A stretch of 64,000 nucleotides of DNA from Ryuthela nishihirai (lineage: Eukaryota > Arthropoda > Arachnida > Araneae > Heptathelidae): NCBI GenBank assembly GCA_038380435.1, contig JAWZYU010000057.1, positions 1,991,201 through 2,055,200 of the forward strand, given 5' to 3'. Made by a program: the position numbers and the translations under genes. Shown here one piece after another: positions 33,182 through 43,736 of the stretch (the first letter of the stretch is position 1; each line of letters opens with the position of its first letter). The notes beneath the pieces are model-generated. The model was not told the origin of the DNA. It made no database searches and saw only the letters and a list, made by a program, of their open reading frames with translations.

Positions 33182-33600
33182 TTTTTTCCATAAAAACATT
33201 TATTGATTCATAGACGTTTAAACGTCTACAGGTAACACTGAGATTATCAAATATTGTTTAAATTATTAATATTTTGTTAGTGCCGTAAAACAAGAAAAAG
33301 TATGGTTTCGTTTATTTCTTTAAGAAAAAGTTTCATTTTCGCCCCCCTTTTGGCTAAGACGTCAAAGTCTTGTCGTCATTGTAAACCTTCTGACCATAAC
33401 ACTCTACTACCAAAATTTTAGATTTCCAGTATAAATAGTTTGTTTGCAATATTTGTTTAAAATTTTACCGTTTTCCGTCTTTTCACACCGCTAGAGGGCG
33501 CTATTAAAGATATTGAAATATTTCAAAATTACGAATCAATCGCAATACTTTTTCCACACCTATCCAACCTAAAAAGAATTTTTCATTTAGTTCTAAAAGC

Positions 33601-33775
33601 AAATAAACAACAGATAACTACAGACAGACAGACAGGTGGAAAGACAGATGGATAGACAACAGAGAAACGGACAGACAGACGAACAAATATTGGCATAGGC
33701 AGACGACAAAGTGAAAACATTAGCTCGTTTTTCAAACGATATATATTATTATATATATTAATAATATTTCAAACG
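33601..33775. repeat. Purine-rich ACAG-type simple sequence and AT run
   Basis: Imperfect (ACAG)n from about 33,616 to 33,690, then TATATATT repeats. No gene. Confidence 0.6.
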
Positions 33776-34257
33776 AAAGTATTGCAGTTCTTACGTCACA
33801 TAAACGAAATCCCCATCATGAAAATTTCTACCTATTTGATTAACAGGTAGTGTGGAGCGATCATGCCAAATACCTAGGCATCACGATTCAACAGAAGCTC
33901 AAATGGGATGTCCATGTAGGGAATGTTATTAACAATGCCAGAGCACTATACTGCAAACTAAACCCTCTGCTTGAGGGAAAATCTCATATCGCAACATCAC
34001 ATAAAGTGCTAATTTATAATCAGGTAATCAAACCTCTCCTTCTATATGCTGTCCCCATCTGGGGTGCATGTTCTACTAAAAATCTTGCAAAATCTCCAAA
34101 ATAAAATCCTACGATCTGCTGTAGCAGCTCCCTGGTTTGTCAGGAATACTATCATTCATCGAGATCTAAATTGTGAAACAAATCTCCAATCCATCAAGAA
34201 AATGGCCAAGAACTATTTTGCAACTATCACAGAACTTCCTAATCAACTATTAGAGAT
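33776..34257 (+). pseudogene. Jockey-like LINE, post-RT fragment, copy 2
   Basis: Colinear with 14,940-15,450 of copy 1: SIAVLTSHKRNPHHENFY, in-frame TAA at the same codon, KYLGITIQQKLKWDVHV, PLLLYAVPIWGACSTKNLA. A small deletion after NLA causes a frameshift, then APWFVRNTIIHRDLNC continues. 5' truncated at 33,776; the right end is replaced by the Tx1-like element. Confidence 0.88.
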
Positions 34258-34571
34258 TTACTTAATAGATCATTTTCTCTGAGATAGTCAGATCTTCAGT
34301 TCTGGGTGAGTTGTCGTGTGTAGAAATTTATAATATTCTATAGTAAGTTTGTATTTAGTTAATACGACTAGGACACTCTTAACTATACCTTTGAGAACTG
34401 TCTTCATATCGTTTGTTGTTAGTTTCTGACACGCCTCTTCGCAAAATGTCATCACTGAAAAATTACCCGCTTACTGTTCTTTTGACAACTACTGGAGTGT
34501 CTCAACTCAGTACCCTTGGAGTTATCGCCGATTTGCATGGTGACAAGTCATTGAAGGCCATCAAAGCTTGG

Positions 34572-35286
34572 GGCAGGGGTGGCTCAGTCGGTAGCGTGCC
34601 AGGCTCGTAATCTGTAGTTCCCAGGTTCGAGTCCCAGCTGGGTCAGCGTTGAGATTTATCTCCGCAAAATTCCCCGCCCTACCCACGGTTAGTAGGGGAC
34701 ACCGATGGGCTTGGAAAGGCCGCCGTCCGTCGGATGGGACGTTAAGCCGTTGTCCCGTGTGCGGGAGAACCATACCCTGTGCACGTTAAAGAACACGCTG
34801 GATGGCCTTGACGGGAGACTACCATCTGTCTCCCAACAGCTGTTCTAGTGGGTCCCCTCCCCCAACCTTCTCTGAGCCTTCGGGGTCCATGTGACCTAGC
34901 CATTTAGCCCATGATGTGCAAAAAAGTGCCGCTCAGAGGTAAAACAACCCAACGTTAAAGAACACACTGGATGGCCTTGACGGGAGGCTACCATCTGTCT
35001 CCCAACAGCTGTTCCAGTGGGTCCCCTCCCCCAACCTTCTCTGAGCCTTCGGGGTCCATGTGACCTGGCCATTTAGCCCATGGTGTGCAAAAAAGTGCCG
35101 CTCAGAGGTAAAACAACCCAACGTTAAAGAACATGCTGGATGGCCCTGACGGGAGACTACCATCTGTCTCCCAACAGCTGTTCCAGTGGGTCCCCTCCCC
35201 CAACCTTCTCTGAGCCTTCGGGGTCCATGTGACCTGGCCATGGTGTGCAAAAAAGTGACGCTCAGAGGTAAAACAACCCAACCCAA
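34572..35286 (+). mobile_element. SINE1 with three tail modules, in ORF1 of copy C
   Basis: Head (A box GGCTCAGTCGGTAGCGTG, B box GGTTCGAGTCC), then three tail modules with boundaries near 34,953 and 35,121, each joined as AAACAACCCAACGTTAAAGA. Flanked by CCATCAAAGCTTGG (34,558-34,571) and CCATCCAAGCTTGG (35,287-35,300), a 14-bp duplication with one mismatch. The third tail lacks ~10 bp (ATTTAGCCC). Confidence 0.95.
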
Positions 35287-35689
35287 CCATCCAAGCTTGG
35301 AATGGCCACAAGCTGTACGTCACCATGCAGACGATGGATCAGATGGCTCAACTTTTAGCGTTAGGCGAATTAGAAGTTGGCGGCAAAAGAGTAAAAATAG
35401 AGAGGACGGGGTCTAACATTGTAACTGTTATGGTGCATCGAGTTTTATTCGAGGTGGCAAATGAAGTCATATCAGCTGCACTTGCCCCGTATGGGAAGGT
35501 CATATCGATAGAATATGAAAAGAAAAAAGACGTCAGATTCAAAGGGGCCTTCACTTGGGTCCCGCATAGTAATTATGGATATGGCACGGGCAGTGCCCAA
35601 TGCCATGACAATTGCTCGCTGTCAGGCCATTATGGTGTATACGGGTGTAGTTATCACATGTAAAAAATGCTCACTTCAAGGACATTTCG

Positions 35690-36148
35690 ATTCCCCGCCC
35701 TGCCCACGGTTAGTAGGGGACACCGATGGGCTTGGAAAGGCCGCCGTTCGTCGGATGGGACGTTAAGCCGTGGCCCCGTGTGCGGGAGAGCCATACTCTG
35801 TGCACGTTAAAGATCATGCTGGATGGCCTTGATGGGAGGCTACCATCTGTCTCCCAACAGCTGTTCCAGTGGGTCCCCTCCCCCAACCATCTCTGAGCCT
35901 TCGGAGTTCATATGACCTGGCCATTTAGCCCATGGTGTGCAAAAAAGTGCCATTCAGAGGTAAAACAACCCAACATTAAAGAACACGCTGGATGGCCTTG
36001 ACAGGAGGCTACCACCTGTCTCCCAACAGCTGTTCCAGTGGGTTCCCTCCCCCAACCTTCTCTGAGCCTTCGGGTTCATGTGACCTGGCCATTTAGCCCA
36101 TGGTGTGCAAAAAAGTGCCGCTCAGAGGTAAAACAACCCAACCCAACC
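35690..36148 (+). mobile_element. SINE1, 5'-truncated, two tail modules, in ORF1 of copy C
   Basis: Begins in the head at TTCCCCGCCCTGCCC, has GATGGGACGTTAAGCCGTGG, two tails and ends CAACCCAACCCAACC. Perfect 13-bp duplication CAAGGACATTTCG at 35,677-35,689 and 36,149-36,161, so 5' truncation happened during integration. Confidence 0.95.
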
Positions 36149-36929
36149 CAAGGACATTTCGCAGCACAATGTACTGCGATTGTCTGCAAAAATTGCAAGG
36201 CTAGTACACATCTTGAAAAAGATTGTGTTCTACCTTGCAAAAAATGCAATACAGCAGGCCATTCCTTCAGTTCCTGCCAAGTTCGCACTTTTGCTGACGC
36301 CCTGGCAAGTAAAAAAGTGACCCACACTGCTTCCAAGCCCGTCCAACAGGCGCCAGCCGCTACGGCCGAAGTTGCGGCCGAAACTGCACCTTCGTCGGCT
36401 AGCATCACGGAAAGCACGAAAAATGCGCAAAAACCTCTTGCTACTGGGACCCCGGTTCCTACTAGTTCAACCAAACCTCCTAAAAATGCTGAATCTAATA
36501 AGGCTTCGCCTCTAGTGCCTCCACAAATGGAGAGAAAGGCTGCTATTTCAGCTACGAAGCGTGTCAACGCCACCGGCAAGCCCACGCCCGCCCCGGCTAA
36601 GAACACTAAAATAAACAAGACCAGTGTGAAACTTTCGTCCGCCTCTCCGAGATCGGACTTTTTGAAAGATCCTGTTCGAGATGAGTCTATTCCCTGCTCT
36701 GAAAATGCGGAAATGGACTGTGAAACCACTGCTGCTACTGCCCTGCTTGAAAGGATTTTAAAAAACTCGGCAGAGTCTCTCACTCTCTCGGATTCTGACA
36801 CAGAACTTCCGAACCTCTGAGAGCGCTGTTAGGTTGTTTTAGTTTTTGGTAGTACTGGGCAGTTTCTGCCATTGTGTTTGGTTTTGTTTTTTCTTGTGTT
36901 TTTCCCTTTTTTTGTGCTTTTCTCTCTTG

Positions 36930-38503
36930 TCGACGGGGCCCTTTCTTCGACTCGCCACACTCAACGTTCAAGGCGACAGGTCGCCTAAAAAACAGAGTTG
37001 GATCCGAGGGTACATTGAAGCCAATAACATCGACTTTCTCTTCTTACAATAGACGCATCTGGACTCTGCCTGCTCGGCTAAGGACTTGCTTAAAAAAGAA
37101 AGATACAGATCGTATTTCTCCTTCGGATCCAACAAGTCGTGTGGAGTTGCTATCATACAAGGCCGAAGGAATATTTTTAAAACCTGCAAGTTTGAAGGCG
37201 ACGTCTATGGTCGAATTATGAAGCTTGCGGTTACAATCGACAATATCCGAATTTGCATCGTCAATGTGTATTGCCCAAATATTTCGAAAGAGAGAACTGA
37301 GTTTTTTCATAATTTAGGTTACTTTTTAAATGAATCATGTGATTGTTTGGTTTTGGCTGGGGATTTTAATTCAGTCGTGGATGTAAATCTGGATGTCTCT
37401 GAAGGATCCGTTCACCAGTACGATAGCAATAGAGTACAGCTAGCGAGACTGGTGGGCGGATACCATCTGGCTGATGTCTGGAGATGCAAACACGATGATC
37501 AATTCGCTGCTACCTGGCAGACTTCGGACGGCCAGATTAAGCGACGAATTGATCGAATTTATGCCTCCAGTCAATACCTCTCTCAGTGTGTTAATTTTAA
37601 CATCGCTGACGTAAGTTGCCAGAATTTCTACGTCAGCGACCATCGGATCGTCTCAGGAGATATAATTCTTCCCAGGGCGGATGGGAGGAGCAAGGGTCTG
37701 TGGAAAACGAACATTTCTCATTTGGGAAATGCAAATTTGAAACAATCCTTGACTGATATGTTAGAATCAGACATCGCGGTAGCCGACGCTTTTACAGGCT
37801 GCTGGTGGGAGGGGCTGAAGGAAGGTTACGGGTTTGTTTGCAAACAGAGGGAAGGCAACTTGCTAAACAGAAAAGGGAAAGATTACGTTTTCTGAGGAGC
37901 GTTGATTTGAGCCTACGCAGAGGAGGGTGTCAAAGTGAGGTCAATAACCTATTAGTGCAATCAGTCAACAACGAAATTAATGATTTATATATGTCAACTG
38001 GCCTTCAGGCAAAACAGGTTTCGGTAACTAAAAAAATTGAAATGGAGGAAAATTTTACCTCTGTATATGAACATTCCGCTCCCAAAAATATGAAAGTTTC
38101 CTCCATCACTTCCATTCGCGATGATAAGGGGGGGGGGGGGGAAGTTTTAGGCACAGAAAATATACAAAAAATGTTTGTTAAATGTTTCGAAAACCTGTTT
38201 TGTGAAGATCAGCTCCAAGACGAAGATATGTCGAAATGGCTGTTAGATGTTCCTAAAATTACGAATGAAGACAAGACCATGCTTGAAGAGCCCATTACTG
38301 GGCAGGAGATTGAAAGAGCGATAAAAAATATGAGATCGGGAAGCGCCGCCGGCACTGACGGCTTCCCGATCGAATTTTATAAGACGTTTTGTCGGGTCCT
38401 TCGGGTCCCTCTCGCACGTCTTTTTAACAACCTTATTGCCACTGGTGAAATGTGTGAAAACATGAGGAAAGCTAAAATTGCACTTTTAGGTAAACGATCT
38501 GAT
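36930..38503 (+). pseudogene. LINE ORF2 of copy C: APE endonuclease and start of RT
   Basis: Endonuclease that would nick target DNA, fused to RT. Starts near PFLRLATLNVQGDRSPKKQS; the catalytic Glu context of copy D (QETHLDS) reads Q-stop-THLDS here (TAG at 37,051). Further: SYFSFGSNKSCGVAIIQG, VNVYCPN, LVLAGDFNSV (catalytic Asp and Asn) and YVSDHRI (SDH). A frameshift near 37,830 precedes RGGCQSEVNNLLVQSV. A G-run (38,129-38,140) lies before VLGTENIQKMF. RT begins with ITGQEIERAIKNMRSGSAAG, TDGFPIEFYK and stops after LLGKRSDG at 38,503. The YADD palm is missing in this copy. Confidence 0.9.
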
Positions 38504-38657
38504 GGGTTGGGTTGGGTTGTTTTACCTCTGAGCGGCACTTTTTTGCACACCATGGGCTAAATGGCCAGGTCACATGGACCCCGAAGGCTCAGAGAAGGTT
38601 GGGGGAGGGGACCCACTGGAACAGCTGTTGGGAGACAGATGGTAGCCTCCCGTCAAG
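38504..38657 (-). mobile_element. SINE1 tail module between the two facing LINEs
   Basis: Minus-strand tail from TTGACGGGAGGCTACC to CAACCCAACCCAACCC. No head. One side joins RT of copy C, the other RT of copy D at a different codon, so it is not a simple insertion with a target-site duplication. Confidence 0.9.
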
Positions 38658-41245
38658 CATAAATCGTGAGACTTTTGCCCTCGTGCCCTGCCAAATAAGG
38701 TCAAAAATAATTTTTGTAAAGTCAGAAAGGAAATGATTTGGAGGTCTAAAAACGCTTCCTATCAACGTAAATTTTGAAATCAAAATTGCGTTGGCCAATT
38801 TGGCTCAATTGGCGAGAAACAAGTCAACACCTAGCCAAATTTGTTGACTTTCCTTTGCTTTTTTTAGCACTTCGGTCCAAGTTTTATAATGGCATCCTGT
38901 CCTATCAAAATACACGCCTAATATCTTGATAGGTTCGTTAATCGGCACCATATTATTCGTGTTTCTCTCCCACTTGCCCCATGTCAGAGCTCTTGTCTTA
39001 TCCAGATTAAGCTCCGCCCCTGTGGCTTTTGAATAAATTTTGAAGATATTAAAAAAATCTATCTAGAGAAAATTTATGCTCGAAAAAGAAATTTATGTCG
39101 TCTGCATAAGCGACATATTTCAGCTGAACGCTGGTCTTTCCAGGGAAAGAAATGCCCTGGAAAAGCCGATCAGCTTGAATTTTCCTAGCTAAAGTTTCAA
39201 TAGTCAAAACAAAAACCAAAGGCGACAGAGGGCATCCCTGCCTCACTCCTTTGGAGACTCGGAAAAAGTCAGAAATGCTCCCATTCACACTGACACCACT
39301 TTCAATATTTTTATATAAACATTTAAGAGTGCTTATAAAATTATTACCGAAGTTATGGGCCTTGAAAAGGTGCCACAAAAAGGTATGTGACACTCTATCA
39401 AAAGCCTTATTTTGATCAACAGAGAGTAAGCAGCATTTACTACGTTTTAAAATTATGTATTCTACTGCGTCTGCTAAAATGCTGAAATTTTGATTAAATT
39501 TCCTCCCCCCCACCGAGCATGTTTGCAAAGGCCCAATAAGAGTCGAAAGAATTTTACTCAATCTGATCATAATAACTTTTGCAAAAATCTTATAATCACT
39601 GTTCAAAACAGAAATCGGTCTCCAATCATTAACTGAGGAATTATTTCCATCTGATCGTTTACCTAAAAGTGCAATTTTAGCTCTCCTCATATTTGCTGTT
39701 ATTTCTCCTTCTGCAATCAGGTTGTTAAAAAGATTGGCCAGAGGGATCCGAAGAGACTTACAAAAGGCCTTGTAAAATTCTATCGGGAAGACGTCAGTGC
39801 CGGCGGCGCTTCCCGATTTCATTTTTTTAATCGCTCTTTCTACTTCAAGTCCAGTGATGGGTTCTTCAAGCATAGATTTGTGTTCATCAGTGATTTGTGA
39901 ACAATTTGTGAGCCACCTTTCCATGTCGTCTTCCTGAAGCTGGTCATCACAGAACAGTTTTTCGAAAAATTTAACAAATTCTTTTTTAATATTTTCGGTG
40001 CCGAAAACTCCCCCCCCCCCCCCCCCCCCCCGTCGTCATCGCGAATGGAAGTGATGGAGGAGACTTCCATTTCTTTAGGGGCCGCATGTTCGAATACAGA
40101 GGTAAAATTTTCCTCCATTTCTATTTTTTTCCTTGCCGAAAACTGTTCTGCCTTGAGGCCAGTTGACAAATAAATTTCATTTATTTCATTTTTAACAGAT
40201 TGCATTAATAGGTGATTAGACTCACTTTGACATCCTCCTCTGTAAAGATTCAAAGCAATTCTCCTCAGGAAACGTAATATTTCCCTTTTCGTATTCGCGA
40301 GTTGCCTTCCCTCAGTTTGTAAATAAACGCGTAACCTTCCCTTTAGCCCCTCCCACCAGGAGCCGGTAAACGATTCGGCTAACGCGATGTCTGATTCAAT
40401 GATATCAGTCAAGGACTGTTTCAAATTTGCATTTTCCAAATGGGAAATGTTCATTTTCCACAGACCCTTGCCCTTCCTTTCCGCCCTGGGAATAATTATG
40501 TCATCTGAGGCGATCCGATGGTCGCTGACGTGAAAATTCTGGCTGTTCACGTCAGCGATATTAAAATTGTTAATTAACATTGTGGGAGGTATTGACTTGA
40601 GACATAAATTCGATCAATTCTCCGCCGAATCTGGCCGTCCGAAGTCTGCCAGGTGGCGTCGAATTGATCATCGTTTTTGCATCTCCAGACGTCTTCTAGA
40701 TGGTATCCATTCACCAGTCTCGATAGCCTAATGCGACTGCTATCGCTCCGGTCAATGGATCCTCCATAAGTGCCCAGATTTGCATCAGCGACTGAATTAA
40801 AGTCTCCTGCCAATACCAGACAATCATACGAATCAGTTAAAAAATACGCTAAATTATTATAAAAGTCAATTCTCTCTTTCGATCTGTTGGGGCAGTAGAC
40901 ATTCACCAAGCGGATGCGAAATCCTTCTATCATCACCACTAGCTTGAGTAGGCGGCCCTCTACATCGCTCTCGAACTTGCATATTTTGAATTTATTACAA
41001 TTCTCACGGCCCTGAATGATTGCCACTCCAAGAGCGTGATTTGACCCGAAGGAAAAATAGGAGCGATGTTTATCATTTTTTAGCAAGTCCTTCACCCAGC
41101 AGGCAGAGTCAAGGTGGGTCTCTTGAATGAACAGAAAGTCGATATTTTGAGAGTCCATATATCCCCTTATCCAACTCTGTTTTCTAGGTGCCCTTGCACC
41201 TTGAACGTTGAGAGTGGCAAGTCGGAGAATAGGCCCCATCGACAA
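38658..41245 (-). pseudogene. LINE ORF2 of copy D: APE endonuclease plus RT
   Basis: 41,245-40,574: complete endonuclease with QETHLDS (Glu), LVLAGDFNSVADANLG (Asp/Asn), ending near SSQYLPQC where a frameshift leads to 40,580-39,840 (VSDHRIASDD, WWEGLKGRLRVYLQTEG). A C-run (40,011-40,030) causes another frameshift. 39,924-39,049 holds RT: SGSAAGTDVFPIEFYKAF, WRPISVLNSDYKIFAKV, LLSVDQNKAFDRVSHTFL, SKGVRQGCPLSPLVFVLT and YVAYADDINFFFEHKFS (catalytic). Past a T-run frameshift (39,055) KATGAELNLDKTRALTWG and IKILGVYFDRTGCHYKTW follow, with an in-frame stop. Ends at KVSRFML. Motifs fit Tx1/L1 or Nimb types. Confidence 0.9.
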
Positions 41246-41317
41246 GAGAGAAAAGCACTAAAAAAAACACAAAAAACAAAACCAAGCGCAAAAGCCCAGT
41301 ACTACCAAAAACCTACA

Positions 41318-42502
41318 CTAACAGCGCTCTTCAAGGTCCGGAGAATCTCCGTCCGAAACCGAGAGAAGCACCGGATCAATAGAATTTTTTAGAATCCCTT
41401 CCAGCAGCTCGGAAGCTGAATTTGCCTCAAAGTCCATCACTGTTGGTTCAGGGCTGATCGGAGGCTGTTCTTGAGGAGGATCTTTCAAAAAATCAGTCCT
41501 TGGAGAGGACGAGGAAAGTTCCACATTTTTATTTACAGTTTTCGTCTTCTTGGCGGGGGCGGGTGTTGCCTTCCCGCTAACGTTAACACGCTTGGTCGAC
41601 GAAGTCGCTGCCTTTTTCTCCACTTGCGGTGGCACAAAAGGTGTCGATTTTTGCGTTTCGGCATTCTTTACTGGTTTGTTGAAATTTGTGGCTCCATGGG
41701 CTACTACTGTAGAAGGTTTAAGAGTGTTTTTTTTTTGCCTTCTCCGCTCGCCGGTACCGATGTTGCAGTTTCGGCCGTAACTTCGGCCGAGCCGGTTGGC
41801 GGCTGTGTAGCCGTTTCTACCGTCTTTTGAGGCGGTTTTTTATTGGCTAAAGCGTCTGCAAAAGTGCGCACTGAGCATGAGCTAAACGTATGGCCCTCAG
41901 TATTGCAATTTTTTCAAGCCAACACGCAATCCTTCTCGAGATGCGTGCTGGCTCGACAATTTTTAGATGATCGCGGTGCATTGAGCCGCGAAATGCCCTT
42001 GAAGTGAGCACTTTTTACAAGTGATGATAACGCCATTATACACCAAAATCGTTGCACAGCGTGCAATCGACATGGTGTTAGGCACCGTATGTGCCATATC
42101 CATTACAACTATACGTGAACCTGTAAAAGTGCCCTTGAATCTGACGTCTTTTTCTCTCTCATACTCAATCGATATCACTTTGCCATACGGCGCTAGTGCC
42201 GCTGCGATAACTTCGTTGGCGGCTTCGAACAAAACTCTGTGGACCATAATAGTCACAATATTCGAGCCAGCCCTTTCTGTGTTGACTTTCTTGCCGTCGA
42301 CGTCTAGTTCGCCCAGGGCAAGCATTTTCATTATGAGTTCCATCGTCTGCATGGTTATGTACAGATGATGGCCATTCCAGGCCTGAATTGCCTTCATGCA
42401 CGTTTCGCCAAATAAATCGGCAATCACGCCCAGTGTGCTGAGCTGCGAGACGCCGGTGGTCGTGCACAGCACAGTCAGAGGGTAGTTGTTCGTCGAAGAC
42501 AT
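41318..42502 (-). pseudogene. LINE ORF1 (gag-like, CCHC) of copy D
   Basis: Start ATG at 42,502 (MSSTNNYPLTVLCTTTGVSQ). Open to 41,963, including MQTMELIMKMLALGELDVDG, APYGKVISIEYEREKDVRF, SRIVVMDMAHTVPN and the first knuckle CKKCSLQGHFAAQC. A 2-base deletion at the second knuckle then shifts the frame, and a stop replaces a Cys codon in the third (VLA-stop-KNCNTEGHTFSSC). The C-terminal Pro/Lys-rich region runs to 41,318 (PPQVEKKAATSSTKRVN, DFLKDPPQEQP). No SINE is inserted. Confidence 0.9.
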
Positions 42503-42667
42503 TATTTGCAGAACGAAAGTGAAGACGAAGCAAAATGAAAACGAGCAAATGACAGTTCGTATAAACGGTAAGCTTATCCTAGTTGCAACTGACAGTTACA
42601 ACCTTAACTTATAAAATACTTCCTACACACTCACCCAGCTCAATGATTAATATTAGCAGTGGGATAT

Positions 42668-42775
42668 ACTGAAGATGGCAGGACCTCAGCAGAAAAACGA
42701 CACATACATCCATGCCTTACCCGGGGCTCGAACCCAGGTCCCTTAGGTCAGTAGCCAAGCACGCTAACCACTCTA
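42668..42775 (-). mobile_element. SINE2, head-side fragment
   Basis: GGCAGGACCTCAGCAGAAAA to GTAGCCAAGCACGCTAACCA (plus strand): B box and A box present, body missing. Confidence 0.85.
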
Positions 42776-43148
42776 ACATTAAATATTTACATATTTATAT
42801 TTGATTTTAATTTTATATAACATTGTATTGAAATACCTAATATCTGAAGAGTTAAATTTGAGCAATAGTTCGTAAAAATACATTTAAGGATTATTTATTC
42901 GATTTTACTTTAGTAAAACTACCTTAATCAATACTACCTTAATGGTATTGATTTAAAAACATTCTCTCATTAAATGTTAGAAATAAGTTTTAATAATTTT
43001 AAAATAACCTGTTAAGAATTAAACTTTTGATTTGAAGAATGAATTGAATCTAATGATGATTAGGGAATGGCCAAATAATTACCAAAATTTTACAAATAAG
43101 AATCCCTTCTTAGTCACTCCAACAAATTTAGCCCATGGTCGCCAGAAG
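42776..43148. other. AT-rich, nothing recognised
   Basis: About 370 bp between a SINE2 fragment and the composite MITE; no frame or repeat match found. Confidence 0.45.
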
Positions 43149-43736
43149 TACAGTCGCTCAAAAAAGTATACGAACACAAGAGTTGATTACCGAATTCAGA
43201 AAAAATATCTGGCAACGATTTTTTAGAAATTAGTGATCTGGCAACCTTCGTGTCACGTGATTACAGAATTCAGGAAAAATATCTGGAGCGTGTACAGCAA
43301 CTGTACATTCTCCAGTTACCGTTCACAACACGCTCCAGTTTGCTGTGAACGGTAACTGCACACGCTCAATATTTCCGTGAGTGAGCCCACACGATCCAGG
43401 TCTTTGTGAGCTCACACGATCCAATGTGCTGTGAACATTAACCGCAACCGCTCCAGTTTGCTGTGAACGATAACTGCACACGCTCCATATTCATTGCATT
43501 ATATATTCATACGCATTATATATATTGAAAAATATCCGAACACTATGGTTGATTACAGAATTCAGAAAAAATATCTGGCAACGATTTTTTTTAGAAATTA
43601 TTGATCTGGCAACCTTCGTGTCACGTTAAACGAAGGTTGCCAGATCACTAATTTCTAAAAAAAATCGTTGCCAGATATTTTTTCTGAATTCTGTAATCAA
43701 CTGTAATGTTCGGATACTTTTTTGAGCGACTGTACA
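43149..43736. mobile_element. Composite palindromic MITE, copy 1 (two forward arms, one inverted)
   Basis: Left end TACAGTCGCTCAAAAAAGTA, right end mirrored TTTTTTGAGCGACTGTACA. First forward arm 43,149-43,260, then a middle part with repeats of CACGCTCCAGTTTGCTGTG and GAACGGTAACTGCACACGCT, then a second forward arm starting AAAAATATCCGAACACTATG (43,528) and the inverted arm (43,629-43,736). Flanks differ from those of 56,687-57,201, so it moved as a unit. No coding capacity; a Tc1-type transposase is the likely mobiliser. Confidence 0.9.

Larger units (their letters stand above)
31080..33600. repeat. Degenerate repeat field with copies in both orientations
   Basis: A core GCGCCCTCTAACGGTGGAAA occurs at about 31,274 and 31,571 with similar flanks (GAAT(C/T)TCCCAAAAG upstream). 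The reverse orientation, CACCGCTAGAGGGCGC, is at 33,487 and a weaker one (CACTAGAGTTCGC) near 32,672. Spacing of the first two is ~297 bp. Non-coding; interrupted by two SINE2s and two tRNA-like sequences. Confidence 0.6.
34446..36820 (+). pseudogene. LINE ORF1 (gag-like, CCHC) of copy C
   Basis: Nucleic-acid-binding protein that in this LINE type coats the RNA. Start ATG at 34,446 (MSSLKNYPLTVLLTTTGVSQ), exon-like pieces 34,446-34,571, 35,287-35,689 and 36,149-36,820 separated by SINE1s. Then MQTMDQMAQLLALGELEVGG, APYGKVISIEYEKKKDVRF, a frameshift near 35,555, and three CX2CX4HX4C knuckles: CKKCSLQGHFAAQC (interrupted at GHF by the second SINE), CKNCKASTHLEKDC and CKKCNTAGHSFSSC. A Pro/Ala/Lys-rich C-terminal region ends at TAG-free TGA, 36,818. 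Without the insertions only one frameshift would remain. Confidence 0.9.
34258..38503 (+). mobile_element. Tx1/L1-like LINE, plus copy (C), 3' truncated
   Basis: 5' leader (34,258-34,445), ORF1 with three zinc knuckles (interrupted twice by SINE1), then ORF2 with APE endonuclease and the beginning of RT. The sequence ends after the motif LLGKRSDG and meets a minus SINE1 tail. The minus copy (D) starts immediately beyond, so the two face each other. Confidence 0.88.
38658..42620 (-). mobile_element. Tx1/L1-like LINE, minus copy (D), 3' truncated
   Basis: Read from 42,620 down: leader, ORF1 (42,502-41,318), ORF2 (41,245-38,658). Longer than copy C at its 3' side because it retains the RT palm and part of the thumb. 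No SINE interrupts it, so it gives the uninterrupted comparison for copy C. The leader does not obviously match that of copy C. Confidence 0.88.

Noticed and set aside
36076..36801. 241-codon frame on the minus strand
   Set aside because: Shadow of ORF1 zinc-knuckle and Pro/Ala-rich coding on the plus strand plus SINE sequence.
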